Positions 17,977 through 26,490 are shown, numbered from the stretch's first letter. The stretch: DNA of 64,000 nucleotides from Arthrobacter bambusae (GCF_022606295.1 NZ_JAHHZS010000009.1:1-64000), one strand, 5' to 3'. A program made the numbers and translations. Notes: generated from the letters alone by a model not told the origin.

Positions 17977-18376
17977 CGAGCGCTCCGTCCGTCGTCTTCC
18001 AGAGGAATGAGCCGTGTGGGCTCACGACTTCATGGAGGCGGAGGGCTGGTGCGACATGACAACCTTTCAGACAGACACTCGTTCGAAGAAAGGCATCGTT
18101 TGGTCGACATGCATGTATCGGGCCAGGCAACACTCCACGTGGTTTGAGGCGGCTGATGACCTGCCAGCGCAGATCCAAAGACCCCTACCATTCAAAGCGT
18201 TCCTGGGGGGTCCCTCCCTTTTCGGCATGCAGGGCGGGAAGATGCGTTGCCAAAAAAGGAGAGGGCCGCCGTACGCCAGTGGACCCATATCACTTCTCTT
18301 ATCTCCCCGGCTCACCTGAATCGATTGAGTGGGAGCCCACACACGCCTGGTACTCTCCACCTCGCGCCTCGAAGCC
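17977..18376. other. Divergent intergenic region before the secretion operon
   Basis: About 400 bases lie between the pilin-like gene (minus) and a small plus-strand gene. It should carry the promoter for the pilin-VirB6-VirB4-VirD4 transcript. The only structure I see is TGAGCC/GGCTCA at 18008-18013 and 18019-18024 around GTGTG, 32 bp upstream of the pilin-like start, which could be an operator. Open frames inside lack a ribosome-binding site and any domain signature. Confidence 0.45.
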
Positions 18377-18715
18377 ATGACCGGCCGGGAACGGTACGCC
18401 ATGCTCATGGATGTTGAGCCAGGGTTCGTGATCCGCACGCCCCGCCCGGAATTGGCAACCCGCACATACTCGCAGAGTGACGATAGCGGGGATATCTGCA
18501 CCCACGAGCTAAAGCTCTCCCCACGCGGAACCCTTGAACTGACCCTTGAGCAGACTGACATTGGCGACCCCTCGGGCGAACTGCACGTCGGCGAGCCGGT
18601 TGTGTTCCTCTACATCGGAGACGAGCGCCTAGCGCTCACGCCTCATGACCTTGTGGCTCTCGCCAAATCCGCCAACGCGGACGCTGTACAACTCACCCGC
18701 GCCTTGAGAGGCTGA
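18377..18715 (+). CDS. Small hypothetical protein
   Basis: A 112-residue soluble, acidic protein if started at the ATG 18377; the frame is open from 18329. The sequence reads as two beta-rich halves (CTHELKLSPRGTLELTLEQT and FLYIGDERLALTPHDLVALA). No motif was recognised and the ribosome-binding site is weak. It is plus-stranded within a long minus-strand block and converges on the beta-helix-like gene, so it is probably part of an inserted segment rather than of the conjugation operon. Confidence 0.5.
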   Translation: MTGRERYAMLMDVEPGFVIRTPRPELATRTYSQSDDSGDICTHELKLSPRGTLELTLEQTDIGDPSGELHVGEPVVFLYIGDERLALTPHDLVALAKSANADAVQLTRALRG

Positions 18716-18729
18716 ACCGAAACGCGCGA

Positions 18730-20037
18730 TCATCCTTGCGAATCCGGAACCAAATCGGCTCGCCAGCGGTGAACTGTTCCGTTCTGATCGACCGTATAGG
18801 TCTCGGTAGCCTGCCAAGTCGCTGGATCAATTTCGTAGGACTCAAGTACCTCGACGCCTTCCTCGAAGCGGCAGTTCTCCACTATCAGAGTGCCTGTGGA
18901 AACAGGACGGGCGGCCCCCATTCGCCCTGCATACCCAAATACGTTGCCCTCGAAGACGCAGTTTCTAAATGTCACCGACTCACGACCGGAACTAACGAAC
19001 AGGTTCCCCGATTTAAAGGTGCAATAGTCGAATGTGACCTTGTGTTGATTAGCATTTACCACCAACGTGGCACCGCTCAGAATTACCCTGTTGAAAGCGG
19101 CTACGACCGGGAACCCGTTATCCCCTGGCCCTGGAGCAAGCGAAACCCTAAGCTGACCACGGTTTAGAGCCGCGTGGAACAAGGTGAATGCACCGGTCGA
19201 CGTTACGTCCTGAAGATCAAGTATCCCTCCGTCGAGCACTACGTCTCCGAAGTAAAGGGGCTTGCCAGCCCCGGATGGGCGCCGCAGCGTCAGGGTGCCT
19301 CGGTCACGAAGAACAAGTCCGTCGACCGAAGGAAATCCCTGAGGGTCAGAGAGATCGATATTAGCCCCGCCCCAGTGCTTCCGCACGGAAGTGTCGTGCT
19401 TCAAGCGGCTCAGAATGACCTCAGTTAACGTGGCCATGACCTCCGCTCTGGCTGAATCATCAAAATAATGAGCGTATCGGAAGTAAGCAGACAGAAGATC
19501 TATGCAAACTTGGCGTTCGTCATGGTTACCGATCTCGGCCCAATCGTCGGCCAAGGCCGCCAAGCTGTAAATTCCGGCAAGCTTGATCGCCAAGTGTTCG
19601 GACCCTAGCTGCTCTGCCGTCTGGACATATCGGGAGCGCAGTTCCGCCGTCACAGAGTCCTTGCGCCGGTCTTGGTCCAAACCATGCTGTTTGTTCGCTA
19701 GTTCCAGAGCCTCGGCAGCGGTTTGTTGTGCTTTGGCCGCAGTGAGTTGGGCTTGGATACCAATTCGCTGAGTCTCTTCAGCAGTCTGCTGCCTCCTGTA
19801 AGAGAAGAACAGCGTCACCCCAACGCCCAGGGCTGCGCCCATCGTTACTGCGTTCCGGATGATCTCAAACCACTTGTCCTGGCTCATTCGCGGGCTGTGA
19901 AAGAAAGGGTTCAAATCCTTCGTCTCATATGCTGCGAGGAGCCAGATCAATCCGCCAACGGTAGCAACGGAGGCAAGGAAGCCCAGCAGAAATACTAGAT
20001 AGAGCTTCATGGGCTGGCGTGGCGGGCGATTCGACAT
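18730..20037 (-). CDS. Membrane-anchored protein with beta-helix (pentapeptide-like) domain
   Basis: A 435-residue protein from the ATG at 20037 (an in-frame ATG at 20073 gives 12 more residues). Two membrane segments (YLVFLLGFLASVATVGGLIW and VTMGAALGVGVTLFFSYRR) precede a coiled coil rich in Ala/Gln/Glu. RYVQTAEQLGSEHLAIKLAG IYSLAALADDW is the linker typical of actinobacterial pentapeptide-repeat membrane proteins. The C-terminal 200 residues look like a right-handed beta helix (VTFDYCTFKSGNLFV, VTFRNCVFEGNVFG). The function is unknown; related proteins occur in defence-type islands. It is flanked by small genes unlike the conjugation operon. Confidence 0.65.
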   Translation of the reverse strand: MSNRPPRQPMKLYLVFLLGFLASVATVGGLIWLLAAYETKDLNPFFHSPRMSQDKWFEIIRNAVTMGAALGVGVTLFFSYRRQQTAEETQRIGIQAQLTAAKAQQTAAEALELANKQHGLDQDRRKDSVTAELRSRYVQTAEQLGSEHLAIKLAGIYSLAALADDWAEIGNHDERQVCIDLLSAYFRYAHYFDDSARAEVMATLTEVILSRLKHDTSVRKHWGGANIDLSDPQGFPSVDGLVLRDRGTLTLRRPSGAGKPLYFGDVVLDGGILDLQDVTSTGAFTLFHAALNRGQLRVSLAPGPGDNGFPVVAAFNRVILSGATLVVNANQHKVTFDYCTFKSGNLFVSSGRESVTFRNCVFEGNVFGYAGRMGAARPVSTGTLIVENCRFEEGVEVLESYEIDPATWQATETYTVDQNGTVHRWRADLVPDSQG

Positions 20038-20125
20038 ACCGCACACTTTAGGGTCCTTGGGACACCGATCCACAAAAGAGAGGCCACTGCGTGTCGTTAC
20101 ATGGACCTTCGCCTATGATGTGGCC

Positions 20126-20512
20126 ATGACTGCAATTGGGGGAAACGAGCAGCCCAAGAAAAACACGCTCAGATGGGCACTCATCACCTTATCCGCACTC
20201 GTCGTGCTTTTTGTGGCTCAGTGTTCGATAGCTTTGGCCAAAGACCCTAGCAAGACCCCGCTGAATCTAACTGACGCGGGGGCGGCGGGGAACTGCATTG
20301 GGGAACTGCAACTGGAGTACCAAGCGAACGGCATGCACATAGTTGGCAGAGCCGAAGACTTCACCGTGACGTCAAAGACTGACGTCCGCACAGAGCTTGA
20401 TGGGAAAGTAACCCTCGTGGACCTCAACACCGGGGGTAGCTTCCGGCGCATCACATGTGTTGTAGAACGAGGCAAAGACGGTTCAGTCCAGACAAGCCCC
20501 AGCGTTCGCTGA
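20126..20512 (+). CDS. Small hypothetical secreted or membrane-anchored protein
   Basis: A 128-residue protein from the ATG at 20126; the frame is open from 20009. One hydrophobic segment follows a charged N-terminus (WALITLSALVVLFVAQCSIA), then a small exported domain of about 85 residues with two Cys. TATGAT at 20113-20118 lies so close to the ATG that a leaderless transcript is possible. It is divergent from the beta-helix-like membrane gene and converges on the HNH gene. No family was recognised. Confidence 0.55.
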   Translation: MTAIGGNEQPKKNTLRWALITLSALVVLFVAQCSIALAKDPSKTPLNLTDAGAAGNCIGELQLEYQANGMHIVGRAEDFTVTSKTDVRTELDGKVTLVDLNTGGSFRRITCVVERGKDGSVQTSPSVR

Positions 20513-20523
20513 CCTGTCGGAAC

Positions 20524-21081
20524 CTAGCGGTTCACAGTTATCCCTGCGGACTTGAACCGGTTGCAAGGACCGCAAAGAATTTGCAGGTTCTCAGGGTTAT
20601 TGCTGCCACCCATTGATACCGGAATGACGTGATCGTATTGAAGTTCGGTTTCTGACCCGCAGTTTCGGCACCGGCCTTCGTCGCGAGTCCAGACCAAAAG
20701 CTTCACATCATCAGGTATCTGGCGTCGCGCTGGGGCGTTTCGCGGCGTCGATCCCATTGCAACCGTCGCTTGGGCGCGCTCGATGTGTTGCCTGTCTCGT
20801 TGCTTCCTGGTCATTATCAGGGCGTAAATCTCCGCGGCCTTAAGCCCGTCGTTTTCCCAATAGAACTTATTCTCGAACTGCCAGTATTTTCTGCCGTGCA
20901 CCGTAACTACGGGACTCGGATACCTGCGCTGACCTTCTTGACGTTCGCTAAACTCCTGCTTTGTCAGCTTCTTAAGTTGATAGGACTTCCTTCCGACGGT
21001 CAGAAAAACTGGACCCTTGCCCGTCCAGAACCCGGGCCGGTGAGTGAGACTCACATTTTCGGCTCTGCGCAGCATCCCCAA
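20524..21081 (-). CDS. HNH endonuclease
   Basis: A 185-residue protein. The C-terminal HNH domain has two zinc-type CxxC pairs and the catalytic core: CRNCGSETELQYDHVIPVSM, then GGSNNPENLQILCGPCNRFK. The N-terminal 90 residues are basic and aromatic-rich (KYWQFENKFYWEN) and may bind DNA. The start is uncertain, since a GTG nine codons in is also possible. It lies downstream of the capsid-protease remnant on the same strand; HNH nucleases often accompany phage terminase or capsid modules, so it is probably part of the same phage-derived segment. Confidence 0.85.
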   Translation of the reverse strand: MGMLRRAENVSLTHRPGFWTGKGPVFLTVGRKSYQLKKLTKQEFSERQEGQRRYPSPVVTVHGRKYWQFENKFYWENDGLKAAEIYALIMTRKQRDRQHIERAQATVAMGSTPRNAPARRQIPDDVKLLVWTRDEGRCRNCGSETELQYDHVIPVSMGGSNNPENLQILCGPCNRFKSAGITVNR

Positions 21082-21226
21082 CTACCCCTATTCTGATCCT
21101 GGTGTCGCCAAGTCGGCACGGGATCGTACTGGTCCATCTGAATTTGAGTCTACTGGCCAGGACTCCGAAAACTTCCCGTTCAGTAGAGGTCGACGTGCCG
21201 ACGCGTTTCGAACCGGGATTAACGCG

Positions 21227-21268
21227 AAGGCCCGCCATTGGCGGAGGAATTTCACCACGGCGGGCCTT
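21227..21268. terminator. Candidate stem-loop terminator downstream of the protease remnant
   Basis: AAGGCCCGCC (21227-21236) and GGCGGGCCTT (21259-21268) are perfect reverse complements separated by 22 bases. The hairpin lies in the 296-base gap between the protease remnant and the HNH gene. A T-rich stretch (GGTTTTGG) follows on the plus strand only. The rest of the gap has no convincing gene. Confidence 0.4.
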
Positions 21269-21377
21269 GCGGTTTTGGGCGCTGGCCGGGAGCGGAGAAA
21301 GGAGACGCTCCCTTTCGGCCATCGTTCCGGGTGCATGGCTGTCCATGGCCCGGCACCCGACGACGTTTACGCCCGGT

Positions 21378-22007
21378 CTATGGGAGACCGAGCTTCCGCC
21401 TGAGCACTTCCAGCCGTGGAGCGTCTCCGCTCAACAACTCCGTCAGTGGGATTCCGTGGCGGACTGCGGAGCGCAGCCGTTCGTAGTCAACGCCAGTGCG
21501 GCTCGCGAGCGAACGCATGCCGGGCCGTCGTGTCCCGATAGGCCGGGGAAACAACGGGTGCCACGTCGATAAGCTGCACGCTGTGAAGCGTCCGCAAGAG
21601 CACGCCTTGGTCGTCGTTCCAATCGTCTTCTACCGTGCGGAAGGCGAAGGATGAATAGCGGAGATCCCCGCGCTTCGCGAGCGCGGCGACGTCGCGCCCG
21701 GCCTGTGTGTCCGGCAAATCAACCTGATGCCGCAGCCCGTAACTATCTTTGGAAAGCGTCAGCGTACCGGCCTCGGTCGTGCCCAAGAGAGTTGGTCGTC
21801 CGAGTGGTTGAATCGGGCCACAACCGGCGCTCTGTCGCCAAGCGATTTGTTGAACGCAGCCGGGCCCCCCTGTTCCCTGAATCCGCCCAGGTTTTCGGAC
21901 AAATTGCCGAATACACTGGCGTAGCCGACCAGTGTGCCCACGCCGTCCGTGCCGGACGCGCGGAATTCCAGGACGCCCGGCAGAACGCGAGCCTCTTGTT
22001 CGCGCAT
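21378..22007 (-). pseudogene. HK97-type prohead protease, broken by two compensating frameshifts
   Basis: Three consecutive frames rebuild one protease. Piece one (from ATG 22007) has VGTLVGYASVFGNLSENLGG and PVVARFNHSDDQLS. Piece two, in another frame near 21786, continues with LGTTEAGTLTLSKDSYGLRH and DLRYSSFAFRTVEDDW. Piece three, back in the frame of piece one, ends with MRSLASRTGVDYERLRSA to a stop at 21378-21380. HK97-type proteases mature the capsid. The start is preceded by GAAAGGG, 15 bp after the capsid stop, so it was once an operon with the capsid gene. The indels make an intact product unlikely. Confidence 0.8.
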
Positions 22008-22022
22008 TCGTCCAACCCTTTC

Positions 22023-22565
22023 TTAGGTAGCTGCTGCGCCAGCGAAGTGCTTCACAGCGCCCGTTTGGTCCACCAGGATGCCGTCAGCCCGGACAAGGCA
22101 GCGGAAGGCAACGACGTCGGAATCGAACTTGAAGTCATCGCTGCGTTCGAAGCGGATACCGTTGACCAAGCGGACGTAGTACTGGGACAGGTCACCAAAT
22201 GCGATGCTCATGGCGTTGACGGCCGTGGCGGCAACGTTTGCATCCGCGTAGACCGGCTTGCCTAGGATCATGTCCGGGGAACCGACGGTCACCGACGTGT
22301 CCCAGAGGTAGCGGCCCTGGTTGTCCTTGAGCTTCCGGAGAACTCCCGACGTCGTGTCGTTCACGAGCCAGCCTGCCTGAGGGCTGTTCCGGTATGGCGG
22401 AATCACCGAATAAAACAGGTCAATTACGTTGTCGAAGTTCGGTGCACCAGTTACGCCGGTCGCGCCGATCACGCCAAGCGTGGAGGACTGAAACAGCCCC
22501 GTGGGCTTGCCGGAACCGTTGCCCGTCACGAGGTCCGCGCCAAGCGCGTTGCCGACAGCCCTTGA
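22023..22565 (-). pseudogene. HK97-fold phage major capsid protein, N-terminally truncated
   Basis: About 180 residues match the C-terminal half of HK97-type major capsid proteins: GNALGADLVTGNGSGKPTGL, DLFYSVIPPYRNSPQAGWLV, DMILGKPVYADANVAATAV and RFERSDDFKFDSDVVAFRC. Capsid homology begins right beside the stop of the NlpC/P60 gene (22568); an ATG at 22607 inside that gene is in frame but would add unrelated residues. The usual N-arm, E-loop and delta domain are absent, so no normal shell can form. This marks a recombination junction between phage and conjugation genes. On this strand the capsid gene precedes the protease, the reverse of the common phage order. Confidence 0.83.
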
Positions 22566-22567
22566 AA

Positions 22568-23686
22568 TTATCCCAACAAATCGAAGTACGCAGTACCCGA
22601 GTTCCATTCGACAGGATGCCGCAACGTCCCAACAGCCGGATTCAGCGCGCTGTACATCATGCCGTCACCGGCATAGATGCCGACGTGCCCCCAATTGTTC
22701 GGGCCCTGCGGGTTCTGCACCACCAAGTCCCCTGGCTGTGGATTGTCAGTTCGGTGCCCCACGGTCCACTGATCTACACGTGGCAGGTTGAACCCCACCT
22801 GCTTGAAGATCCATTGGACGTAGCCTGAGCAGTCCCAAGCTTTGAACGCCGTTCCACCCCACACGTACGCCCCACCCAGCCCTTCTTGAGCAAAGTGCAG
22901 AATGTCCTTCCGGATCTGGCTCAGATTCGTCGGCATGACCGGCGACGCCGAACCGTTCGGAACGCTGTCGCAAGAAGCTGGTGCATTGCCACCTGTGAGG
23001 GCGTCAACGACTTCCGTTGCCTCAGGTTCCCACCGCGCGTACAGCTCGGGAAAGGCCGACACTTGCACAGCTTGGGCGGCCTCGCCCTTATCCATGGACT
23101 GCCAGGCGGGGACATCAAGCAGCCCGCGCGGGCTCCCGTGGTTGGGTCCGCCCGGTCCGCCGTAGAAGGCCCGTGCGTTGTAGTTAGGGTCCATTAGTTG
23201 CTCGATGGTCCCCCAGCCAGCCGCTGGACGTTGCTGCGCGGTCCCAAGGGAGTCGTGGTCGCTGCCGACTCCGTCGTGCCGGATCAAAAGCGAAGCGGGG
23301 ACGTTTGTGTTCGCCAGGACTCTCAGCCCGGATTCCTGGAGGGCCATCATGATCGCGATGATTTGGCCGTCCCTCGGCACTCCCTTCTGCTTTCCGACTG
23401 CAATGTAAATCCGCGCAACCGACACCTGTCCGGAAGTTAGGGTAGCCGGCGCCTCGCTGTTTGGCTGAATCTGCAGACCAGTGGCTTCATCCGATGGCGC
23501 ATGGCCCTTGCCGATCGCATCGAGCGAGCAAGTACTAGCAGTGGTTGCCGAGTTGGCGGCAAACACTGCCACACCAGCGTAAAACGCAAAGGCACAGATC
23601 AGGGTTAGCGCCATAACCACAGCCGCCGATGACCGCAGAATAGCGCGGTGCTTCGCCAAACCGGCCAGACTCGCAGGAGCGGGCAT
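22568..23686 (-). CDS. Conjugation-associated NlpC/P60 peptidoglycan hydrolase
   Basis: A 372-residue protein. A membrane segment near the N-terminus (AAVVMALTLICAFAFYAGVA) anchors it outside the cell. The middle region (about 85-230, with MMALQESGLRVLANTN) resembles a lytic-transglycosylase-like module. The C-terminal NlpC/P60 domain has Cys286 (AWDCSGYVQWIF) and His334 (WGHVGIYAGDG) as catalytic residues. Its ATG overlaps the upstream stop as TGATG. Such enzymes open the wall for the channel, in the role of VirB1. Although the capsid remnant starts three bases after its stop, the domain looks complete. Confidence 0.88.
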   Translation of the reverse strand: MPAPASLAGLAKHRAILRSSAAVVMALTLICAFAFYAGVAVFAANSATTASTCSLDAIGKGHAPSDEATGLQIQPNSEAPATLTSGQVSVARIYIAVGKQKGVPRDGQIIAIMMALQESGLRVLANTNVPASLLIRHDGVGSDHDSLGTAQQRPAAGWGTIEQLMDPNYNARAFYGGPGGPNHGSPRGLLDVPAWQSMDKGEAAQAVQVSAFPELYARWEPEATEVVDALTGGNAPASCDSVPNGSASPVMPTNLSQIRKDILHFAQEGLGGAYVWGGTAFKAWDCSGYVQWIFKQVGFNLPRVDQWTVGHRTDNPQPGDLVVQNPQGPNNWGHVGIYAGDGMMYSALNPAVGTLRHPVEWNSGTAYFDLLG

Positions 23687-24411
23687 CAGTACACGATCCT
23701 GCTCGGCGTCGCGTAGAAGCCAACCACGTCACAATGATCAGTCGGGGCCGTGCTGGCCGGTGGACAATTCACCATGACGCTCACGGGAGCCGCATAGGCG
23801 TTGCGGTCAGATTTCGATTGATCAATAACGCTCAGAGTGGCCGTGCAGACGTGAAGGCCAGCCCACGGCGCCGGGTGCTCGCGCACCTTGGCCAGCTCGC
23901 CGTCGCACACAAGGGACTGGACCGTCGCCGATCGGCGCGCCTGCTCCCCTGCCAAGGTTGCATAGGTTCCCGCGTTGACCCCGGTCGCTTCGAACTCCTG
24001 CACAAACACCGTTAGGGGGTTGGAACCGTCCGGCAGAACGTCCCACCAATCACGGAGCCGGGAGTAGACCTCAGAGTACGACGCCGTTCTCGTGTCCCAG
24101 GTGTAAATCGCCGTCGCCGCCGCGGAAGCAAGCCTCCGATAGTCCGTTGTGCGCGGTTCTCCGACCGCGGGTGGAGTTTCCAACGCGGAAGCTGCGGTCG
24201 GCGACGCGACTGGCGAGAAGGTCGACGACGCCGCCGGGCCAGTGGGTGCCGAGCCAGCCGTCAAGGGTGAAGCAGGCTCCGTTCGGGTCCCGCCCGCGGG
24301 AAGCGCAAGAATGAACATTGCCGCCACCACACTCAGAATTGCCAGGACGCCGATCCACCAGGACCGCCGTTTCCCTGTGCCCAGCAGAAAACGCCTCTGC
24401 AACAGCCCCAT
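23686..24411 (-). CDS. Conjugation protein, VirB8/TcpC-like bitopic membrane protein
   Basis: A 241-residue protein with one N-terminal membrane helix after a basic start (RRSWWIGVLAILSVVAAMFI), a Ser/Pro/Thr/Ala linker of about 55 residues, and an exported domain of about 140 residues (TDYRRLASAAATAIYTWDTR, VSVMVNCPPAS). That is the topology of VirB8/TcpC proteins, whose NTF2-like domains scaffold the channel. Its stop overlaps the NlpC/P60 start. The assignment rests on topology and position; sequence identity could not be checked. Confidence 0.68.
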   Translation of the reverse strand: MGLLQRRFLLGTGKRRSWWIGVLAILSVVAAMFILALPAGGTRTEPASPLTAGSAPTGPAASSTFSPVASPTAASALETPPAVGEPRTTDYRRLASAAATAIYTWDTRTASYSEVYSRLRDWWDVLPDGSNPLTVFVQEFEATGVNAGTYATLAGEQARRSATVQSLVCDGELAKVREHPAPWAGLHVCTATLSVIDQSKSDRNAYAAPVSVMVNCPPASTAPTDHCDVVGFYATPSRIVY

Positions 24412-24464
24412 GTCTGCCTCCTTGTCCCCCTTCTATTGCAAGCAGTACCGGCTCACGACATGAC

Positions 24465-25364
24465 TCATGGGGCCGCTGTCATTCCATTCCGGAGAATCTT
24501 CCACGACGCCTGATACAACCGCCGGGCAAAGCCGATCTGCACAGCGACATAGCGTTCGGTGACCCCGAGCTCAGCCGCCAACGATTCCAGGGCTCGATTT
24601 CTCTCCGGCCCACGAACACCTCGACGAACGATGGTCGATGCGACTCGACGGAGCACTAGCGTCGGCAGGCATTCAGCTGCATATCGGCAGAGATCTTCGA
24701 CGCTGCGGACGTCTGCCGGCTCTACGTCCAAGGCACTTTGAACGGTCTTCGCCGTCTGGCGCACTACTGTCACCGCATGCCAGCGGCGGCGATCCTGTGG
24801 CGAGGGCGGACCGTATCGACGCGGCGCAGTAAGACTATCCATGGCTAGGCCCCAGATGCTCTCATTCACACTCGCTCTGGTCAGGGCAATAATCGCTCGC
24901 GCCCATTCCTGGTCTACTACCCCATCAGCGCCTCTCTCCCAGTTCCGGTCGATAGCCAAGAGAGCGAGGGCGTCAGACGAATCCGGGGAGTCACCGCAGC
25001 TTGGTTCGACCAGCAGCGGCAGCGTCTGATGGGACAGCTCACGGCGAATGTGTGCGGCGCATACGTTGCCCGTCACTCCCTGTACCCATGCCTCAAAGCG
25101 AACACCGGGGAGTTGGCGATAGTGGCCGCGCGCGACTCCATCCCAGACCGCCACCCGGATGTCCTGCATGACGTCGTCCGCATCGCATGCTCGCCCGATC
25201 CGGGAGAGATGGGAAACGACGTAACGTCGGACTCCCTCGACGGCCACCATGATCTGGTCAACCGGGATTGGCACCGGTTCGAGAGGCCTGGTAAGGGAAA
25301 CATCAATAGTCGCTGGTATTGGTTGTTCTTGTTGGGCTTGATTCGCCCCGTCTTCGACACTCAT
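24465..25364 (-). CDS. Sigma-70-like protein heading the transfer operon
   Basis: A 299-residue protein from the ATG at 25364; a GTG at 25421 is a weaker alternative. A region-2-like segment near residues 40-110 (RACDADDVMQDIRVAVWDGV, FEAWVQGVTGNVCAAHIRRE) resembles the core-binding region of sigma factors. The C-terminal part (about 235-290, LESLAAELGVTERYVAVQIG) could be a region-4-like helix-turn-helix. It is the first gene of the left-running transfer block, 53 bp before the VirB8-like gene, so a role as an ICE-specific transcription activator is plausible. Confidence 0.65.
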   Translation of the reverse strand: MSVEDGANQAQQEQPIPATIDVSLTRPLEPVPIPVDQIMVAVEGVRRYVVSHLSRIGRACDADDVMQDIRVAVWDGVARGHYRQLPGVRFEAWVQGVTGNVCAAHIRRELSHQTLPLLVEPSCGDSPDSSDALALLAIDRNWERGADGVVDQEWARAIIALTRASVNESIWGLAMDSLTAPRRYGPPSPQDRRRWHAVTVVRQTAKTVQSALDVEPADVRSVEDLCRYAAECLPTLVLRRVASTIVRRGVRGPERNRALESLAAELGVTERYVAVQIGFARRLYQASWKILRNGMTAAP

Positions 25365-25554
25365 GGTCTTCACCGCTTCGACAAAGCAGGCTCCAATAGT
25401 CCGGCGCGGGTACCCCCGCACATGAGGGTGTCAGCCCGTGATCGACTCCACCCACAATCGCAACAAAGCTATGCAAACTATTGTCAAGAATAATTAAAGT
25501 ACCGTCAAGACTGCGAGTCTTACTTTTCTGTACGCGTTCGGTAAGAATGGTTCC

Positions 25555-25878
25555 ATGCCAAGGATTACCCAGCCCCGCGACGACGCTTGGTCGTCCGACG
25601 TCGAGGCTGCCGTCGCGACCTTTGGGAATAGGTCGCGGAACGAGATCCTCCGCTATCTTTCAGCCCACGGCCCCGCAACACGCGGAGACATCGTGGATGC
25701 AGTGAGTGCCGGTGAGCCAAGCGTGGCAAAACACCTTCTGGCCCTTGAAACGTTCGGCGTGATCAAAGTCGACGTAGAACCCGGTCGGAGGCACGGCCGG
25801 TCGCCTCGTTATTCAGCAAACGCCGCCCGCATTAAGGAACTTCTGGATGCTCATCTTGAGTATCTGATGGAGAACTAG
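25555..25878 (+). CDS. ArsR-like winged-helix regulator
   Basis: A 107-residue protein with one winged helix-turn-helix: RNEILRYLSAHGPATRGDIV, then SVAKHLLALETFGVIKVDVE and the wing GRRHGRSPRYS. It lacks the metal-binding Cys pairs of classical ArsR sensors. It is divergent from the sigma-like gene, so the shared 190-bp region may be its operator; that region holds two GTCAAGA repeats at about 25483 and 25504. Its last 47 bases overlap the 3' end of the convergent EspR-like gene, which suggests mutual interference. Confidence 0.85.
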   Translation: MPRITQPRDDAWSSDVEAAVATFGNRSRNEILRYLSAHGPATRGDIVDAVSAGEPSVAKHLLALETFGVIKVDVEPGRRHGRSPRYSANAARIKELLDAHLEYLMEN

Positions 25879-26344
25879 CAGCAGCATCCTCGGCGGCAGG
25901 ATGCCTGCCGATGTCCTTGTTGAGATACTCGGAGATCACACGAAGAGTCTCCGGCGATACATCCCCTAGAGTTCGGGCCGCAAAGGACTTCACCCGTGCC
26001 GCGCGGAGGGACTTGACGAACTCAAGCTGGGAATCGATGCGTTCTGGCAAGTTAGCTTTGTTGCCCACCAGAAGGTATGAGCGGTCGACGTTGAAGATGT
26101 CACACAATGCGGTTAGCAATTCAGTATCGCTGACGAGGCGACCGCGTCCGTCCTTCATGTAGAACCAGCGGGCTCTGGAAAGCTTGATACCCCTTCCGGC
26201 CAGTTCATCCTGGACTTCGCGGAACGTCACCGGCTTCCCTCGTTCCGCTACGACGACGTCAAGGAGCAGATTCAGGCGCCGGGCAAGTTCCGCCTGAGGG
26301 GTCAGAGTGCCAGCCAAGCCCATCTCTTCTCTTGGCATAGCCAC
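25832..26344 (-). CDS. EspR/Xre-like helix-turn-helix regulator
   Basis: A 170-residue protein. The N-terminal 100 residues form a five-helix HTH unit (ELARRLNLLLDVVVAERGKP, SDTELLTALCDIFNVDRSYL) resembling EspR and related actinobacterial Xre-type regulators. The C-terminal part (about 100-145, FVKSLRAARVKSFAARTLGD) may dimerise, as in EspR. Acidic residues dominate the last 25. It sits at the edge of the ICE control region next to several inverted repeats and is a candidate for the main repressor or activator of transfer. Confidence 0.75.
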   Translation of the reverse strand: MAMPREEMGLAGTLTPQAELARRLNLLLDVVVAERGKPVTFREVQDELAGRGIKLSRARWFYMKDGRGRLVSDTELLTALCDIFNVDRSYLLVGNKANLPERIDSQLEFVKSLRAARVKSFAARTLGDVSPETLRVISEYLNKDIGRHPAAEDAAASSPSDTQDEHPEVP

Positions 26345-26389
26345 CCCTTCGGAACTTACTGGGACCCTGCCGCAGAATCAGATTTCGCA

Positions 26390-26429
26390 GCACTTACTAG
26401 TGCCCCCAGTATTTCGCGGGTGATCCCGC
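26390..26429. promoter_or_regulatory. Inverted repeats upstream of the EspR-like gene
   Basis: GCACT/AGTGC at 26390-26394 and 26399-26403 around TACT, and GCGGG/CCCGC at 26416-26420 and 26425-26429 around TGAT. Both lie within 90 bp upstream of the EspR-like start at 26344. They are candidate operators in the shared control region; neither is followed by a T-run. Confidence 0.4.
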
Positions 26430-26490
26430 AGGGCAATGAGCCCGCCCACGTTCACACGGGCCTTCACAGGTTAAGTAGTCCGGAGTAGCC

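Noticed and set aside
18014..18319. 101-codon plus-strand frame before the small hypothetical gene
   Set aside because: No ribosome-binding site, no recognisable domain, and it lies where the secretion operon promoter is expected.
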